From Eutreptiella sp. 'Long Island Sound 2002' (Eukaryota > Euglenozoa > Euglenophyceae > Eutreptiales > Eutreptiaceae): a stretch of 64,000 bases of DNA. Below the pieces are notes generated by a model. It had not been told where the DNA came from. It saw only the letters and a list, made by a program, of their open reading frames with translations, and searched no databases. The stretch is taken from contig OZ038380.1 of NCBI GenBank assembly GCA_964036045.1, positions 126,462,899 to 126,526,898 of the forward strand, in the 5' to 3' direction. Shown here piece by piece: positions 1-11,255 of this stretch (positions within the stretch are counted from its first letter, which is position 1; the number at the start of each line of letters is the position of its first letter). A program made the position numbers and the translations under genes.

Positions 1-274
1 CATCCCCGAGGACACAGTGATGGTGTCGTCGTCACGCCTGCCGGCCACTACGATTCAGAAACTGGAGGTCAAGAGGAAGCTGACGGAGGCATACCTCAAT
101 GCGATGGCCGACTTCATCACCCTCCCACCAGGATGAAGACTGCAGGAGTTCCTATGGATGCAACCGGCAGGATGGACCGCAACCCGGAGATGGGGCACAC
201 TGGCCATCCGTTCCGCAATCCAGCATGCTGCGGGAGGAAGATCCTAGAGGGTATGGGGCCCGGAAGCCCACCTC

Positions 275-688
275 ATGGCCCATCCTCTGGACGAATCGGC
301 GCCGATCAGACGGACAGGCATGATGGCAGCCAGAGCCCCACCACCGAAGGATCAATGGGACGCGCAATCCGTTATCATCATGGACACAACACCAGCCACG
401 TCGGAATATGACATCTGGGTGATCCGCCCCGGAGACATATATGGACTATACATTGGGTACAAGCCACATTGCATGTCAGCAGAGCTGATGGAAGTCATCA
501 AGGAACTCCGGCTATCCGAATGGGCTGATCGAGAGGTTCATCCACTGCATCCACTGAACTGGGAAGATGACAGCGACGATGGGGATTACGAACCAAAAAG
601 CGCGGAAGAAGAGTCGGACGATGAAGATGAAGACGATGACTTCGAAAGCATGGAAGAGGATGTGGAATCGTCGGACGAGGACGACTGA
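275..688 (+). CDS. Small acidic protein of LINE-alpha (copy 1)
   Basis: 137 codons, ATG to TGA, downstream of the ORF2 stop. The N-terminal ~45 residues are Pro/Ala/Arg-rich, the middle is globular-looking (residues ~44-90, with SEYDIWVIRPGD), and the last ~45 are almost all Asp/Glu/Ser. I do not recognise the family. It is not the usual ORF1 position, since it lies 3' of ORF2. The second copy keeps the same frame with only a few substitutions, which mildly supports coding. Acidic tails are common in nuclear or histone-binding proteins, but that role is only inference. Confidence 0.4.
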   Translation: MAHPLDESAPIRRTGMMAARAPPPKDQWDAQSVIIMDTTPATSEYDIWVIRPGDIYGLYIGYKPHCMSAELMEVIKELRLSEWADREVHPLHPLNWEDDSDDGDYEPKSAEEESDDEDEDDDFESMEEDVESSDEDD

Positions 689-1150
689 GGAGACTTTTAC
701 ACACACCCGGCACCCCACCCACACTGCAACCCCACACACGGGCATGCACACGCGCACACACGTGAACGTTCATCTCAGCGGCCCTACCCCGATCGCCTCT
801 TGGGGATGCGAGGCCAAAATGAGGAACCGCCTGACCCCGCATACGACAACTCGATCGTGAACAGCACTAAGGTCATCGCTCAGCATCTCAGCCACAACTC
901 GCAATCAACGAGCGGCGGCGACCACCCCAAGGCCGGCCTCAAGGGGACGTGAGGCACGTACCGGCACCCCCGCACCATCCCCAGCAAGAGCAACTGCCGA
1001 TGTGCGGAACCGCCAGGCCCGGCACCAGACAAGAACATTGTGCACAGCGCTAAGGCCTCAGCTCAGCACCACAAAGCCGCAACATTATCCCCACACACAT
1101 GCACATGATCGCAAGCGCAGGCACTCGCACACGCCAAGACATCAAAGGCC

Positions 1151-1165
1151 GGTGCACAGAGCACC
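1151..1165 (+). other. Terminal hairpin of LINE-alpha 3' end (copy 1)
   Basis: GGTGCACAGAGCACC forms a 5-bp stem with a 5-nt loop, 13 bp before the element's end. It is identical in the second copy. Possible 3' recognition structure for the RT. Confidence 0.4.
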
Positions 1166-1175
1166 GCTGGAAGAG

Positions 1176-2351
1176 GTCCGGGAATGGCTTCGATATCACA
1201 AGCTCAACATTGTGGTCAGTGACCGGGAACATGGTGTCCTACAATGGTCTGAACCATAGATTGAAATCCGCAAAAAGAAGGCCAAAGGTACAATCGACAT
1301 GATATCCGACGGCTCCAAGGACACCATCGATGGGATTGAAGTGATCGGTCGGGCTGCAGTGATCGGCGAACACGATGGACTTCTGGCAACGGCGCATCAG
1401 GCCATCCAAAGCACCGCCGGGTCTTCGTGGGCAGCGAAATGGTGCGGCAAGGGGGGCTGCATGGACCTGCTCGAGCACATCAGCTCGGAGGACTGTGCCA
1501 TTGGAGCGGTGGTGGCGGACAACGTGTCGGCGTCGTTCGGCGAGGATGGAGGACGCCCTTCCTCGTGCGCATGGTTCGACAGGATTCGGCTGCGGTATGC
1601 AGAGTTCGTGTCCAGCCACGACGTCCCCGAGTACTTCATCCCGGCGCAGCATGACAGCCATGACAGTTACTGGCTGGCAAGGTGGCAAAGCATGGCTAAC
1701 CAGCTGGCGAAAGCGGCGCTGCGGACGGCTCGGAGGATGACGGCACCCTTCCGACGGCACCTGGAGGGCATGGCGCTGCTGTTCAAGTCACAGACACTGG
1801 TGGTGCATGTGACCAAGGGCCTCGACCAATGTGCAGTGGACCGGTGCATGCCCATCGTCCCGAGGATCGCGCACCTGGCAGGAAGGACGTGGCGAGAGGC
1901 GGTGGTGGCAGGCAACATTGCCAACAAAGGCATGGCAGCAGCCTTGTGGCTCAGGTCGGCAGCATGGTGCCACGTGTCCAACAAGGAGGAATTCCACTGC
2001 CCAATCTGCAGGAGGAGCTGCGATGGATGGGGACGGCATCTGGCACAATCGTGTGTCCATGCTGCAATGGCATGCATGATGGGGCTTGCAACGGTCGCCC
2101 AGAGCCTCCAGGACCAAGGAAAGGAGGTACAGTGGACGTCGGTGACCACCCTGCGAGTCGGGGAAGCGGAACTCTGGCGGCTGCAGCACGAAGACGATTT
2201 TCGCAAGACCCAGCACATCCCCGAGGACACAGTGATGGTGTCGTCGTCACGCCTGCTCGCCAATGCGAGTCAGAAAATGGAGGTCAAGAGGAAGCTGACG
2301 GAGGCATACCTCAATGCGATGGCCGACTTCATCACCCTCCCACCAGGATGA
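1176..2351 (+). pseudogene. LINE-alpha ORF2 C-terminus: RNase H + CCHC knuckle
   Basis: An ATG-initiated stretch at 1299-2351 gives 350 residues. RNase H signatures are SDG at residues 3-5, ADN at 73-75 and AQHDSH at 117-121. A zinc knuckle follows: C234-x2-C237-x9-H247-x4-C252. The same frame stays open upstream from about 1176 except for one TAG at 1257-1259, between two stretches that read as continuous protein (..QWSEP / IEIRKKK..), so the ATG is probably not a real start. The protein ends at TGA 2349-2351. Classed as a truncated retrotransposon pseudogene. Confidence 0.6.
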
Positions 2352-2489
2352 AGACTGCAGGAGTTCCTATGGATGCAACCGGCAGGATGGACCGCAACCC
2401 GGAGATGGGGCACACTTGCCATCCATTCCGCAATCCAGCATGCTGCGGGAGGAAGATCCTAGAGGGTATGGGGCCCGGAAGCCCACCTC

Positions 2490-2903
2490 ATGGCCCATCC
2501 ACTGGACGAATCGGCGCCGATCAGACGGAAAGGCATGATGGCAGCCAGAGCCCCACCACCGAAGGATCAATGGGACGCGCAATCCGTTATCATCATGGAC
2601 ACAACACCAGCCACGTCGGAATATGACATCTGGGTGATCCGCCCGGGAGACATACATGGACCTTACATTGGGTACAAGCCACATTGCATGTCGGCAGAGC
2701 TGATCGAAGTCATCAAGGAACTCCGGCTATCCGAATGGGCTGATCGAGAGGTTCATCCACTGCATCCACTGAACTGGGAAGATGACAGCGACGATGGGGA
2801 TTACGAACCAAAAAGCGCGGAAGAAGAGTCGGACGATGAAGATGAAGACGATGACTTCGAAAGCATGGAAGAGGATGTGGAATCGTCGGACGAGGACGAC
2901 TGA
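2490..2903 (+). CDS. Small acidic protein of LINE-alpha (copy 2)
   Basis: 137 codons, same start, stop and length as the copy at 275. Differences are few (for example T/K, Y/H, L/P, M/I). The D/E-rich C-terminal third is unchanged. Function unknown. Confidence 0.4.
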   Translation: MAHPLDESAPIRRKGMMAARAPPPKDQWDAQSVIIMDTTPATSEYDIWVIRPGDIHGPYIGYKPHCMSAELIEVIKELRLSEWADREVHPLHPLNWEDDSDDGDYEPKSAEEESDDEDEDDDFESMEEDVESSDEDD

Positions 2904-3365
2904 GGAGACTTTTACACACACCCCGCACCCCACCCACACTGCAACCCCACACACGGGCATGCACACGCGCACACACGTGAACGTTCATCTCGGCGGCCCT
3001 ACCCCGATCGCCTCTTGGGGATGCGAGGCCAAAATGAGGAACCGCCTGACCCTGCATACGACAACTCGATCGTGAACAGCACTGAGGTCATCGCTCAGCA
3101 TCTCAGCCACAACTCGCAATCAACGAGCGGCGGCGACCACCCCAAGGCCGGCCTCAAGGGGACGCGAGGCACGTACCGGCACCCCCGCACCATCCCCAGC
3201 AAGAGCAACTGCCGATGTGCGGAACCGCCAGGCCCCGCACCAGACAAGAACATCGTGCACAGCGCTAAGGCCTCAGCTCAGCACCACAAAGCCGCAACAT
3301 TATCCCCACACGCATGCACATGATCGCAAGCGCAGGCACTCGCACGCGCCAAGACATCAAAGGCC

Positions 3366-3380
3366 GGTGCACAGAGCACC
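3366..3380 (+). other. Terminal hairpin of LINE-alpha 3' end (copy 2)
   Basis: Same 5-bp stem, 5-nt loop as at 1151, at the same distance from the element end. Confidence 0.4.
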
Positions 3381-3445
3381 GCTGGAAGAGGGCCAGGGAC
3401 AGGATGCAAAATGAACAAGGGAAGAACACAGAAGGCACACATTCC

Positions 3446-5031
3446 TAACCCGCAACACTCAGTACAGGAGCAGGCAGCATGGCAAGCTTAAGTGCAAGCT
3501 ATGCCAACCAGCAGGCAGGTAACCCACATGACCCACGTGACCCAAGTGACCCACGTGATGCTACACAGGCGCACACAACACCAGACACAGATGCCAGTAG
3601 AGAACAATGTGAACCCAACATGATGTGCGCAAAGCTGCCCACTGCCTCTGGATGAATGGTCCCTGCCCCTGCACCCAATCCACTTAACCCAGCCTTGAAC
3701 TCCCTTGCCCGTAAACAGGAGCACAGACCTAGACGGGTGAGAGGGAGTGTGGACAGAAAGAGGAATGAATCAACACCAAATCGGAAGAGTAGACCGGATG
3801 CAGGTGAGATGTGCAGGTGAATGATAAGGTCAGAGCCAGAATAGAGGACACGATGAGTGCCAAAGTCGAAACGACAGCCTGCATGAAAACAACACCAGGA
3901 GCGCCATAGAAAATGTAGCAAGAAATGTCCATGAGTGGTGACATACGCTGATGCCAAGGTATGATTCCCCCCCAAGTAACCAGGGTGCACAAGGGCGTGG
4001 GACCCTCGGCCCGGGTAGAAAGAGCACACAAGGATGCACACAAGATTGCACTCAAGGATGCACAGAGAATGAGCAGCATGTCCCAAGCAGCGGCCGAATA
4101 AAGATGTGCAAGGCGCGAACACTGCTGAAAGAAGGTGAACCGAAATGAGACATCACCAGCAACAACACTGCCTAGCGCCCGGACAGAGTGGGACGAGAAA
4201 TGACTATGAACGACAGAACATGGCATTGGTCCACATATCACTCCCGACCAAGCAACCGGGGTTGCGAGGGCGTATACGATTAAGGTGACAAGCATAGCAG
4301 GCCTAGGCCCTCCCCACAATCATTCGGAACAATTATCCCCCCAATAAACCTACTTTTCCGAGGAATGCCAAAAAACCCGCCTAGAGCGGGGCAGAAGCCG
4401 TCCACGAGCGGCGAAACTTGGCATGGGCCCAGGTATTACTCCTTTCGCCCCATCCAAAAAACCAGGGTGCACAAGGGCGTGAAACCCTGGGACCTGATGG
4501 ATCAAACAATCAGGTCGGAACCCAGAATCCCAAGAACCGAGAACCTAGAATGCCACTGCAGAAAGAAAGTGAACTGAAAGGCGACAACACCACCCCATGA
4601 CATTGCAAGTGGAGAGCACATGAACGGAACACAGACGGCAAGATATACAGCCCATCGAGAGCCTAAAGCGGGGCAAGAGCCGACTACAAACGACTAAACA
4701 CGGCAATGGTCCAAGTATCACCCCACCCCAAGCAACCGGAAAAAAAAACCCAATAAAATCCCCAAGTCTGGTGCATGCCAAAGAACCCCCCTCGAGCGGG
4801 GCATAAGCCGCCCACGAGCGGCGGAATATGGCATCGGTACAGGTACCACTCCTCCCTCCTTCTCCAATCGACCAGGGTGAACAAGGGCGTGGGACCCTTG
4901 GCCCTGATGAAGCAAACGATCAGGTCAGAATCAAGAATGCTTTGCCGGTTGCCCCCCCGCCACTCCACACTCGCCAAGAGTCGTGACTGACGCCGGCTTT
5001 CAGTTTGGGCCTCATACTGATACCGGAACTG
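3446..5031 (+). repeat. Composite repeat A-C: left half (A), filled locus
   Basis: About 1.58 kb nearly identical to 37,764-39,350, ending in both places with the same sequence running into (CATA)n. Inside are several degenerate units: an 'AGCGGGGCA..AAGCCG' block (around 4,385, 4,666 and 4,793) each followed by 'ACCAGGGTGCACAAGGGCGTG' variants (3,980, 4,462, 4,871). No reading frame carries a recognisable protein. The bases between 3,394 and 3,446 are unassigned. Confidence 0.7.
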
Positions 5032-5173
5032 ATACATACATACATACATACATACATACATACATACATACATACATACATACATACATACATACATACA
5101 CACATACATACATACATACATACATACATACATACATACATACATACATACATACATACATACATACATACAT
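5032..5173. repeat. (CATA)n microsatellite, A / LINE-beta junction
   Basis: About 35 tetranucleotide units with a single CACA interruption near 5,099. It separates repeat A from the 3' end of LINE-beta copy 1. Confidence 0.95.
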
Positions 5174-5197
5174 TTGATTTGATTTGATTTGATTTGA
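5174..5197 (-). repeat. (TCAAA)n tail of LINE-beta copy 1
   Basis: About five TTTGA units on the plus strand, i.e. (TCAAA)n at the 3' end of the sense strand, directly abutting (CATA)n. A short tandem-repeat tail instead of poly-A is known from several LINE clades. Confidence 0.7.
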
Positions 5198-5541
5198 AAA
5201 ATCCGCTTTGTCTGGGTTCGGACGAGTCCCCTTCCTAGTTCCACAGCAAGCCTCCCCTACAACCTACACACCGAACACAAAGCAAATCAAATCTCTGAAC
5301 AAATGTGACTTAGCAAGGATGTGACTGTCGACCCAGTCCACTCCCTTCTGAAAGCACGTGGTATGTCGACTCAGTACATGTGTTTCCCCTTGCCTTTGCC
5401 ACCCTGCTTACCCATGGATCCTCCTTTGCTTCCCTTAGCCCCAAAATAGGCATAGACCCATAAGTCGTGCTGGGAGCCGATGTCGATCTTTGCCTCCCAG
5501 AATCTGGCTCATACCTGTTCGCACGCCCTGAAGAGAGACGG

Positions 5542-6739
5542 TTACCAAATTTGCATGTCTAGAAAAGGTTTCAGCACAGGCGGGGGAACACCACGGGAGT
5601 GAGAGGCATCAGAAATAACCCACCCCAGTGACAGACACGACTCTTCTCTCCGCACCATAAAACGCCACAGCTGGAGTCCCGAATCCTGGCGAAGCCCCTC
5701 CCATGGCCATTGCACAGCCAGGAGGCACCAATACACACCCTCCCCCCCCAGCCGTCTCCTCGTTGCCTCTCTGACGACAGAATGAAGGTTCCCTTGGCAT
5801 TCGCTGATCCATACGGAGGGGCCTTTCGAGTGCCAGACCGTCATCTTAACTGTCCCCTTGCCACTCACCAGAACATGCCCTACGTATCCTTTCCCCCTAA
5901 CAGACGAGAAAAGAACCCAGAGCAGGTTGGAGGGAGTGTGACTGTCCAGATGTGCAGCTGGCGTCTGAAACCCCAGCAGCACACCTGAGTTCATTCCCGC
6001 ACTCCACTGAGAATGAAACAGAGGGCACTGAAGCCGGACATTATCTGTATCGTACCCGCCGTGTACCAGGGCATACGCGCTCACTAGGACTTGATAAGTA
6101 AGGATATGTGGTTGACTGACACCCAATTTGGAGAGAACCAGCGAAATACCCCTAATTGGGCCTAACCCCAGCCATATGGGCCACACAGGCTTCACTGATT
6201 TCGAGGAATCAGATATGGCGGCTCCCTTCGCAGGATGACACCAGACAATGAACAGACCCGGATGTCCCAAAATCTCAACACCCCCCCATCGAAGAGCGAT
6301 ACGGTCACGGGGAATGCCCGCAGCCCACAGAATTTCGCAGACATGTCCAGACCAAGCAAGAGCCCGCGCTTTAGTAAATACGCATTCGTGGAATATATGC
6401 TGTGTTACCGAGTGGCACCACATGGAGCACAGTGAACATTCCGTTTCTCTGTGCTGCCACTCCCACTGGTCTGCTGACGCATACACACTCCAAGCCCTTA
6501 TGCGTCCCCAATGCTCTATTCCTAATGGCTGCAGCTGCACCCAGCACTTGAGCCCTGAGACCGATTCGGGTAGCACCATGCGCCATGATCTCTCCGGAGG
6601 GGCGGGTGAGCAAGAGGAAGAGACGCTGAGGAGAGCATCATCAGTTTGACTAAGCAAATGTCGTTTGAGGTCGACAATCAATCTGTCACCTTGGAATGGA
6701 AGAATGGAATCTCGGTCCAGCCATACATCAAGAACTGAG
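5542..6739 (-). pseudogene. LINE-beta ORF2 C-terminal part, copy 1
   Basis: Carries the region after RNase H, including the zinc knuckle CSLC...HSVTQHIFHEC, and ends at TAA (5,542). The 5' edge at 6,739 is the left breakpoint of the internal inversion, so the frame no longer joins the RNase H domain. Confidence 0.65.
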
Positions 6740-7963
6740 CTTCTCTAGGCTATGTAGACGACACAGTGGGGTTTTCTAGCATAGACGACGAACAGTGAGT
6801 GGCCGACCACGTTCGTGTTATTATTGACTGCGTCGGACAACGCAACAATAGCTCCAAAATGAACGTTCAAGTACTTCAGGTCAAGCAAGGCTCATTCTGC
6901 AGTGTCAGCAAATCGGTCGTCTGGGACGACAAGCCAGTGTGGTCCACCAGTAGACACCAACACATAAAATTAATGGGGGCAAACACTAATATTTTAGGAG
7001 GGTTCCCTACCATCAAAAAAGTCATTACAAGATGGTCTCGAACGGTCATCAGCAGGCTGCGAGGGTGGCCCGTGTCGGTGGGTGTGGCACACACTGTGAT
7101 AGAAGGACTTGTAGTCAACAGGCTTGTGTTTCGCTGCTGTGTGAATGTGCCAACCGACGTGCAAATCAGTTCAGTGACAGGGTCCATGTGCAGGGTGTAC
7201 AGACTGGTCTTTGGGTTGGCTCCCAATACTCCACGTGCCTGCATAGTTTCCATTCTAGGAAGAGCTGCCCCAGATCATGTCCTTTGGGTCACAGTCATCA
7301 ATGAACTGTTTAAGTCTCTAAATGGGCCCAACGCCCTGCTGGCCCAATCTGCGTGGGCACACTGGTCGAACCCGTGCCTACATCGCTTTGACAGCGACTC
7401 TCAGCGCATTCAGTCCAGGCTCCAAAGCTTGGGCATTCGATTTCGCAAACCCGGGTCAGGTCAAGGGGCTAAGTGGTGTGTGAAACCGCCTCGGGGGGAT
7501 GCTTTTCCTACGGTTTTGTATGTTTTTGGTGATGCAAGCCTCAAGGATTGCTGGGGGGGAGCGGCAAAAGTTGTGGACGGTCAGGGTCATGTGTGGCTGG
7601 AATACAGTGTATCCCTCTCTGCTATTGGTCTCAGCACCAAAGTGGTAGAAGCCTCTGTTGTTGTCTCTGCGGTAGTTGCCATCGCCGAATTTGTCTGCTC
7701 CCATGGCGTGTGCTTAAAAGAAATCTGGGTGTGGTCTGACTGTTTGTCAGCTGTGCAGTCGCTGCAGTCCAGAGACATGGCGGACAAAACTGCATCAATC
7801 ATGGACAGGGTTGTCGCGCACTTTGTCTTGACGCATCTTCCGGTTCAGATGGGTTGGGTGCCAGCACAGCACGATACGGAACTTGATGACTGGATATCAT
7901 CATTCAACTCAGAAATGGACTCTGAAGCGAAAGCTGGTGCGCGCGGTGAGCGTCAGGAGGTCT
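6740..7963 (+). pseudogene. Inverted segment of LINE-beta ORF2 (RT motif C to RNase H)
   Basis: Reads on the plus strand, opposite to the rest of the element, and is the reverse complement of about 16,172-17,397 in copy 2. It opens with the YVDD box (TAT at 6,751) and includes the RNase H core (FGDAS, WSDC, WVPAQHD). The plus-strand frame from 6,799 is open for 403 codons, but only because the block was flipped as a unit. Confidence 0.8.
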
Positions 7964-9207
7964 ATCATTTCTACCGAGGGAGGAACACATACCGGAACCC
8001 CAACCCCTAGTTGACGCATGGCAAGATGTATCAAATTAACCGCAAGTATGTAAAAAAGTGGATCTAAACCCCCCCCTTGAAGGACACCCTCCACTTGACA
8101 ATACGACTCTGATAGGCCCAGGGCAGAAACTACGTATTGCCTGAAGGACATGTAGTGATGAACCACTTCATGCACAACGCCACGTAAAAACGGATACATA
8201 TCAGCAACCCTCAGAATGGCTTGCCTGGTGATTTCATCAAAGGCACCAAAGAAATCCAAAAACATCGTCGTAACATCACCTCGCACCGCCAGGGATTGGG
8301 TGATCACTGTGTGTAGCATGCGGCGCAGGGCATGTGCGGAAGACCCTTTAAACCCTGCATACTGTCTACAACCAGACTCACTTGGTGCTGTGGCCAGCTG
8401 AATCAAAGGGGCATACCGTTTAGCCTGTATGCGAAATAGGGCTGAGAGAAGTTTAATAGGTCTAGTATTGACATTGACATTGTCACCCGCAGATTTTTTT
8501 AGTGTAAGGTGTAGAGCCGAGAAAACCTCCAAAGGCCACTGATCAAAGGGAAGTCTGAGTATGTACCTGTGGCGCATGACAGACTGAACCCACTCAGGAG
8601 GAACAATAGTGGAACGCACAGGGTATTTCAGGACACGTTCCCTGGGCAACACCTGCAGGATGTCCCTACCCGTCACCAGAGATTGAGAGGATGTGTCCGT
8701 TACCTGATGTAACGCAATGAACGGGTTTGCTGCTTGTAACTTCAGCACCTTCATGGTTCGCCCCGTGAGACCCGTTCCTGACACAGCTTTCCAGTCACTA
8801 ATCGCCGTAGACCAGTATTTGGAGGACAATCTGAACTCTAGGGAGCGCTGCACTCTCCAGCCCTGGCCGCCTGTAATGGCCTTGAGAGACGCAACTACTG
8901 ATTTCAGCTCCGAGTGGACCTCTTCAGATTTAGGACTACTCACCACATGGTTGACGACTGCGATACACTCTCTATAGGCCTGCAGCCAGCTAGACGCATC
9001 ACTGATGCCGAGACTCATGGCTTCCATGAGATTGGAAAAAATCACTCTGCTATCATGGTCCCAATTGCGAGGTTCAACTGGGCGCATCAAAGATCCTGTG
9101 GCTCCTGCCTTTGCTGTCTGACACCCTTGAATCCAAACAACTGGGTGCTGCCAACCTCTCTCGGCCACATACCGCAGGATTGCCCCGAGACTCCTTTTAT
9201 AATGCAA
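7964..9207 (-). pseudogene. LINE-beta RT N-terminal part, copy 1
   Basis: RT motif A (FLDFFGAFDEI) and motif B (GVLQGGGLDPLFY) are readable. Motif C is missing because it lies in the inverted block. A ~190-bp deletion at about 8,562 removes the RT fingers region present at 17,996-18,186 in copy 2. Confidence 0.7.
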
Positions 9208-11165
9208 AAGTCCTTGGGAAGATGAACCCTCACCTGCATGAACGCAACTCTGGCACCCAGAAACTTAAGAAGGGCAACTGACAATTTATGTGTGCGGATG
9301 TCCCTATTCCAATCACCCCCCACGATGAGCCACGACACTGGTAGCTGTTGGAGACCGAAAATCAGATGCACCAACTGTTGATTGTATAACCGCTCGTCGG
9401 ACCTCTGTGCCATGTGGACGCTACCCAGGACCCCCAAACCCCAGGCATTGTGGACCACCACAAGAAAAGAGTGGTCAGTATCCAGAAGAACAGTTTTGAA
9501 CTGTGCCCGGGATGACAAAACCCAGACTTCTAGGCCTTTACCAACATCGCAGTTTGCAGAGGAGCGATGCCAAAAATCATCAATGTGTCGCCTGTCTAGC
9601 TTTTTCACTGAGCCCCAGGTTTCTTGAATGAACAGCACCTTGGCATCTGAGGTGACACACATCTCAACCACTTCATCCCACTTGGTCCTGCGTATTTCAA
9701 CTGACCTATTAAACCCCTGAACATTAGCATACAGGCAGCCCCACGGCAAGGCAACAGGGGTGGCAGACTCAGGAATAGGAATGGAGCTCCACGCTTGCAC
9801 TTCATAGTACTGCAACGACCACTGAGGGGGGGTCCAATTGAGCCAGACATGTAACATCATGACACATTCCTGCGGGTCGCATCGACACAGAACTTTTTCT
9901 GTCCGCCATCCCCGAGACAGAGGATCCCACTCAGTCACTCTGCAGACATCCTGCCACCACCCGGCAGTGTCATCCATAATCTCTTTGCGGTGTCTTGCCA
10001 CTGCCTTTCCTGACTTGACTAGCGCTTGGTGCTGTCGTCCCCATTGTAAAGAAATGACCACCACCCAAAGGGGAAGAACACACTCCGGTTCAACAAAATT
10101 CACAGGGACTGGGGCCGCCAACAGGCCCATCCTGCCCAAAACAACTGCATTGGTACACACGTGGAATTTAGTATCGCCACACGCCATGGTTGCTGACCTT
10201 ACGAGGGTAGCATCCGCAGGTGATGAGGGAACACCGAGCAAAGCCACGTGTCTTGACCCCACCGTTTCTACCTTCTTAGTTAAGCCTGTCCATTGAGGAC
10301 TCATGATGCGGCAAACTGACACTTTTCGATCACCACATATCAAAACCCGATGGAGTTCAGCATCACTGCGCTCAACAGTAGGAGGGGGAACCCCGTCACT
10401 GGCCAACCGACCCCACGATGTGTCAAGGCCTAGGGCAATTGAGGACACTTTAGAGTAGTCCCCCGTTTTTAGCTTCTTACGCACTTTGTTGACCTTGGTA
10501 AGCGTTTTGCGTTTTGAAAACTCCTCAGCCGCCCATTCAGGCACGTCGTAGAACCTATGATCTCTGTGTTTCACTGCTAGTTCTACACACTCCTTAGCCG
10601 AGACCCACTGTTCCGGCGAGTCGTCATCCTCTCCTATCACGGTGGATTTTACTGCGGCATCGTAAACTTTGGACAGACCCCAGATGGCGTGAGCAGACAC
10701 AACCTCCCTGACTTCATCAAGCATTCCAGGCGGGGGAGAATGGAATCTAATGATCCCCCCTAACTCTCGTTGAAAGCCCCAACCCCACATGGACATGAAG
10801 GCATGAGAGGGGGAGAAGGGCGGAAACAGACACCACACCGGGGATTGCATTTTAGACGGCGAGAGAAACAGACCTGAAACAGGTGTACTCACTGGAGCCT
10901 CTTTGGCAGGCGCAAGCTGAGGAATATGAGAGCCAATTTTTCGCAGTCCTTCAACCAGTTGTAATTCCTTCACCTCAATGAGGTCCGAGCGGCCCAATGG
11001 GTCCCTAGATGCTCTGATGCGCAAGCTGTCGCGGTGCTTACCTCCCAGGAGGGGATCTAGTCTGCTGGACGGAACAAACATGACAACCTCATGAAATTGG
11101 AACAGCATGTCCCGATAGACTCTGTAGTCGAGAGACAACTGACCGAAGGCAGCTTCACAACCCAA
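9087..11165 (-). pseudogene. LINE-beta ORF2 N-terminal domain + endonuclease, copy 1
   Basis: 692 codons. About 480 residues of unrecognised N-terminal domain are followed by an APE-type endonuclease: NVQGF, IQETWG, then VGGDWNRD with the catalytic Asp intact (mutated in copy 2). Codon 9,717-9,719 is CAG (Gln); copy 2 has TAG there. The frame is lost near 9,150 through a 1-nt deletion, so endonuclease and RT are no longer joined. Confidence 0.7.
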
Positions 11166-11255
11166 AAAGGAGTCAAGGGCATCAGTATGTTCAAACCCAG
11201 TGAGCAGAATAGGTTTTAAACGATCCGTGGTGGACTGCGACTTCTCAACAATAAC

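Larger units (their letters stand above)
1..1178 (+). mobile_element. LINE-alpha copy 1, 3' end only
   Basis: The window opens inside the last ~45 codons of a LINE ORF2; the stop TGA is at 134-136. Then come an acidic ORF (275-688) and about 490 bp of CA-rich 3' untranslated DNA. Bases 1-1178 match 2216-3393 almost base for base (offset 2,215). Both copies end at the same point just after a short hairpin and then diverge, which marks the element's 3' end. I see no poly-A tail. Confidence 0.7.
1179..3393 (+). mobile_element. LINE-alpha copy 2, 5'-truncated
   Basis: The copy starts directly at the 3' end of copy 1, inside the RT C-terminal region, and runs through RNase H, zinc knuckle, acidic ORF and 3' UTR to the shared end. 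Head-to-tail stacking of a 5'-truncated copy is typical of incomplete target-primed reverse transcription. Most of the RT and all of the endonuclease are absent. Confidence 0.65.

Noticed and set aside
6799-8010. Plus-strand 403-codon gene in LINE-beta copy 1
   Set aside because: It is the inverted internal block of the minus-strand ORF2, not a separate gene.
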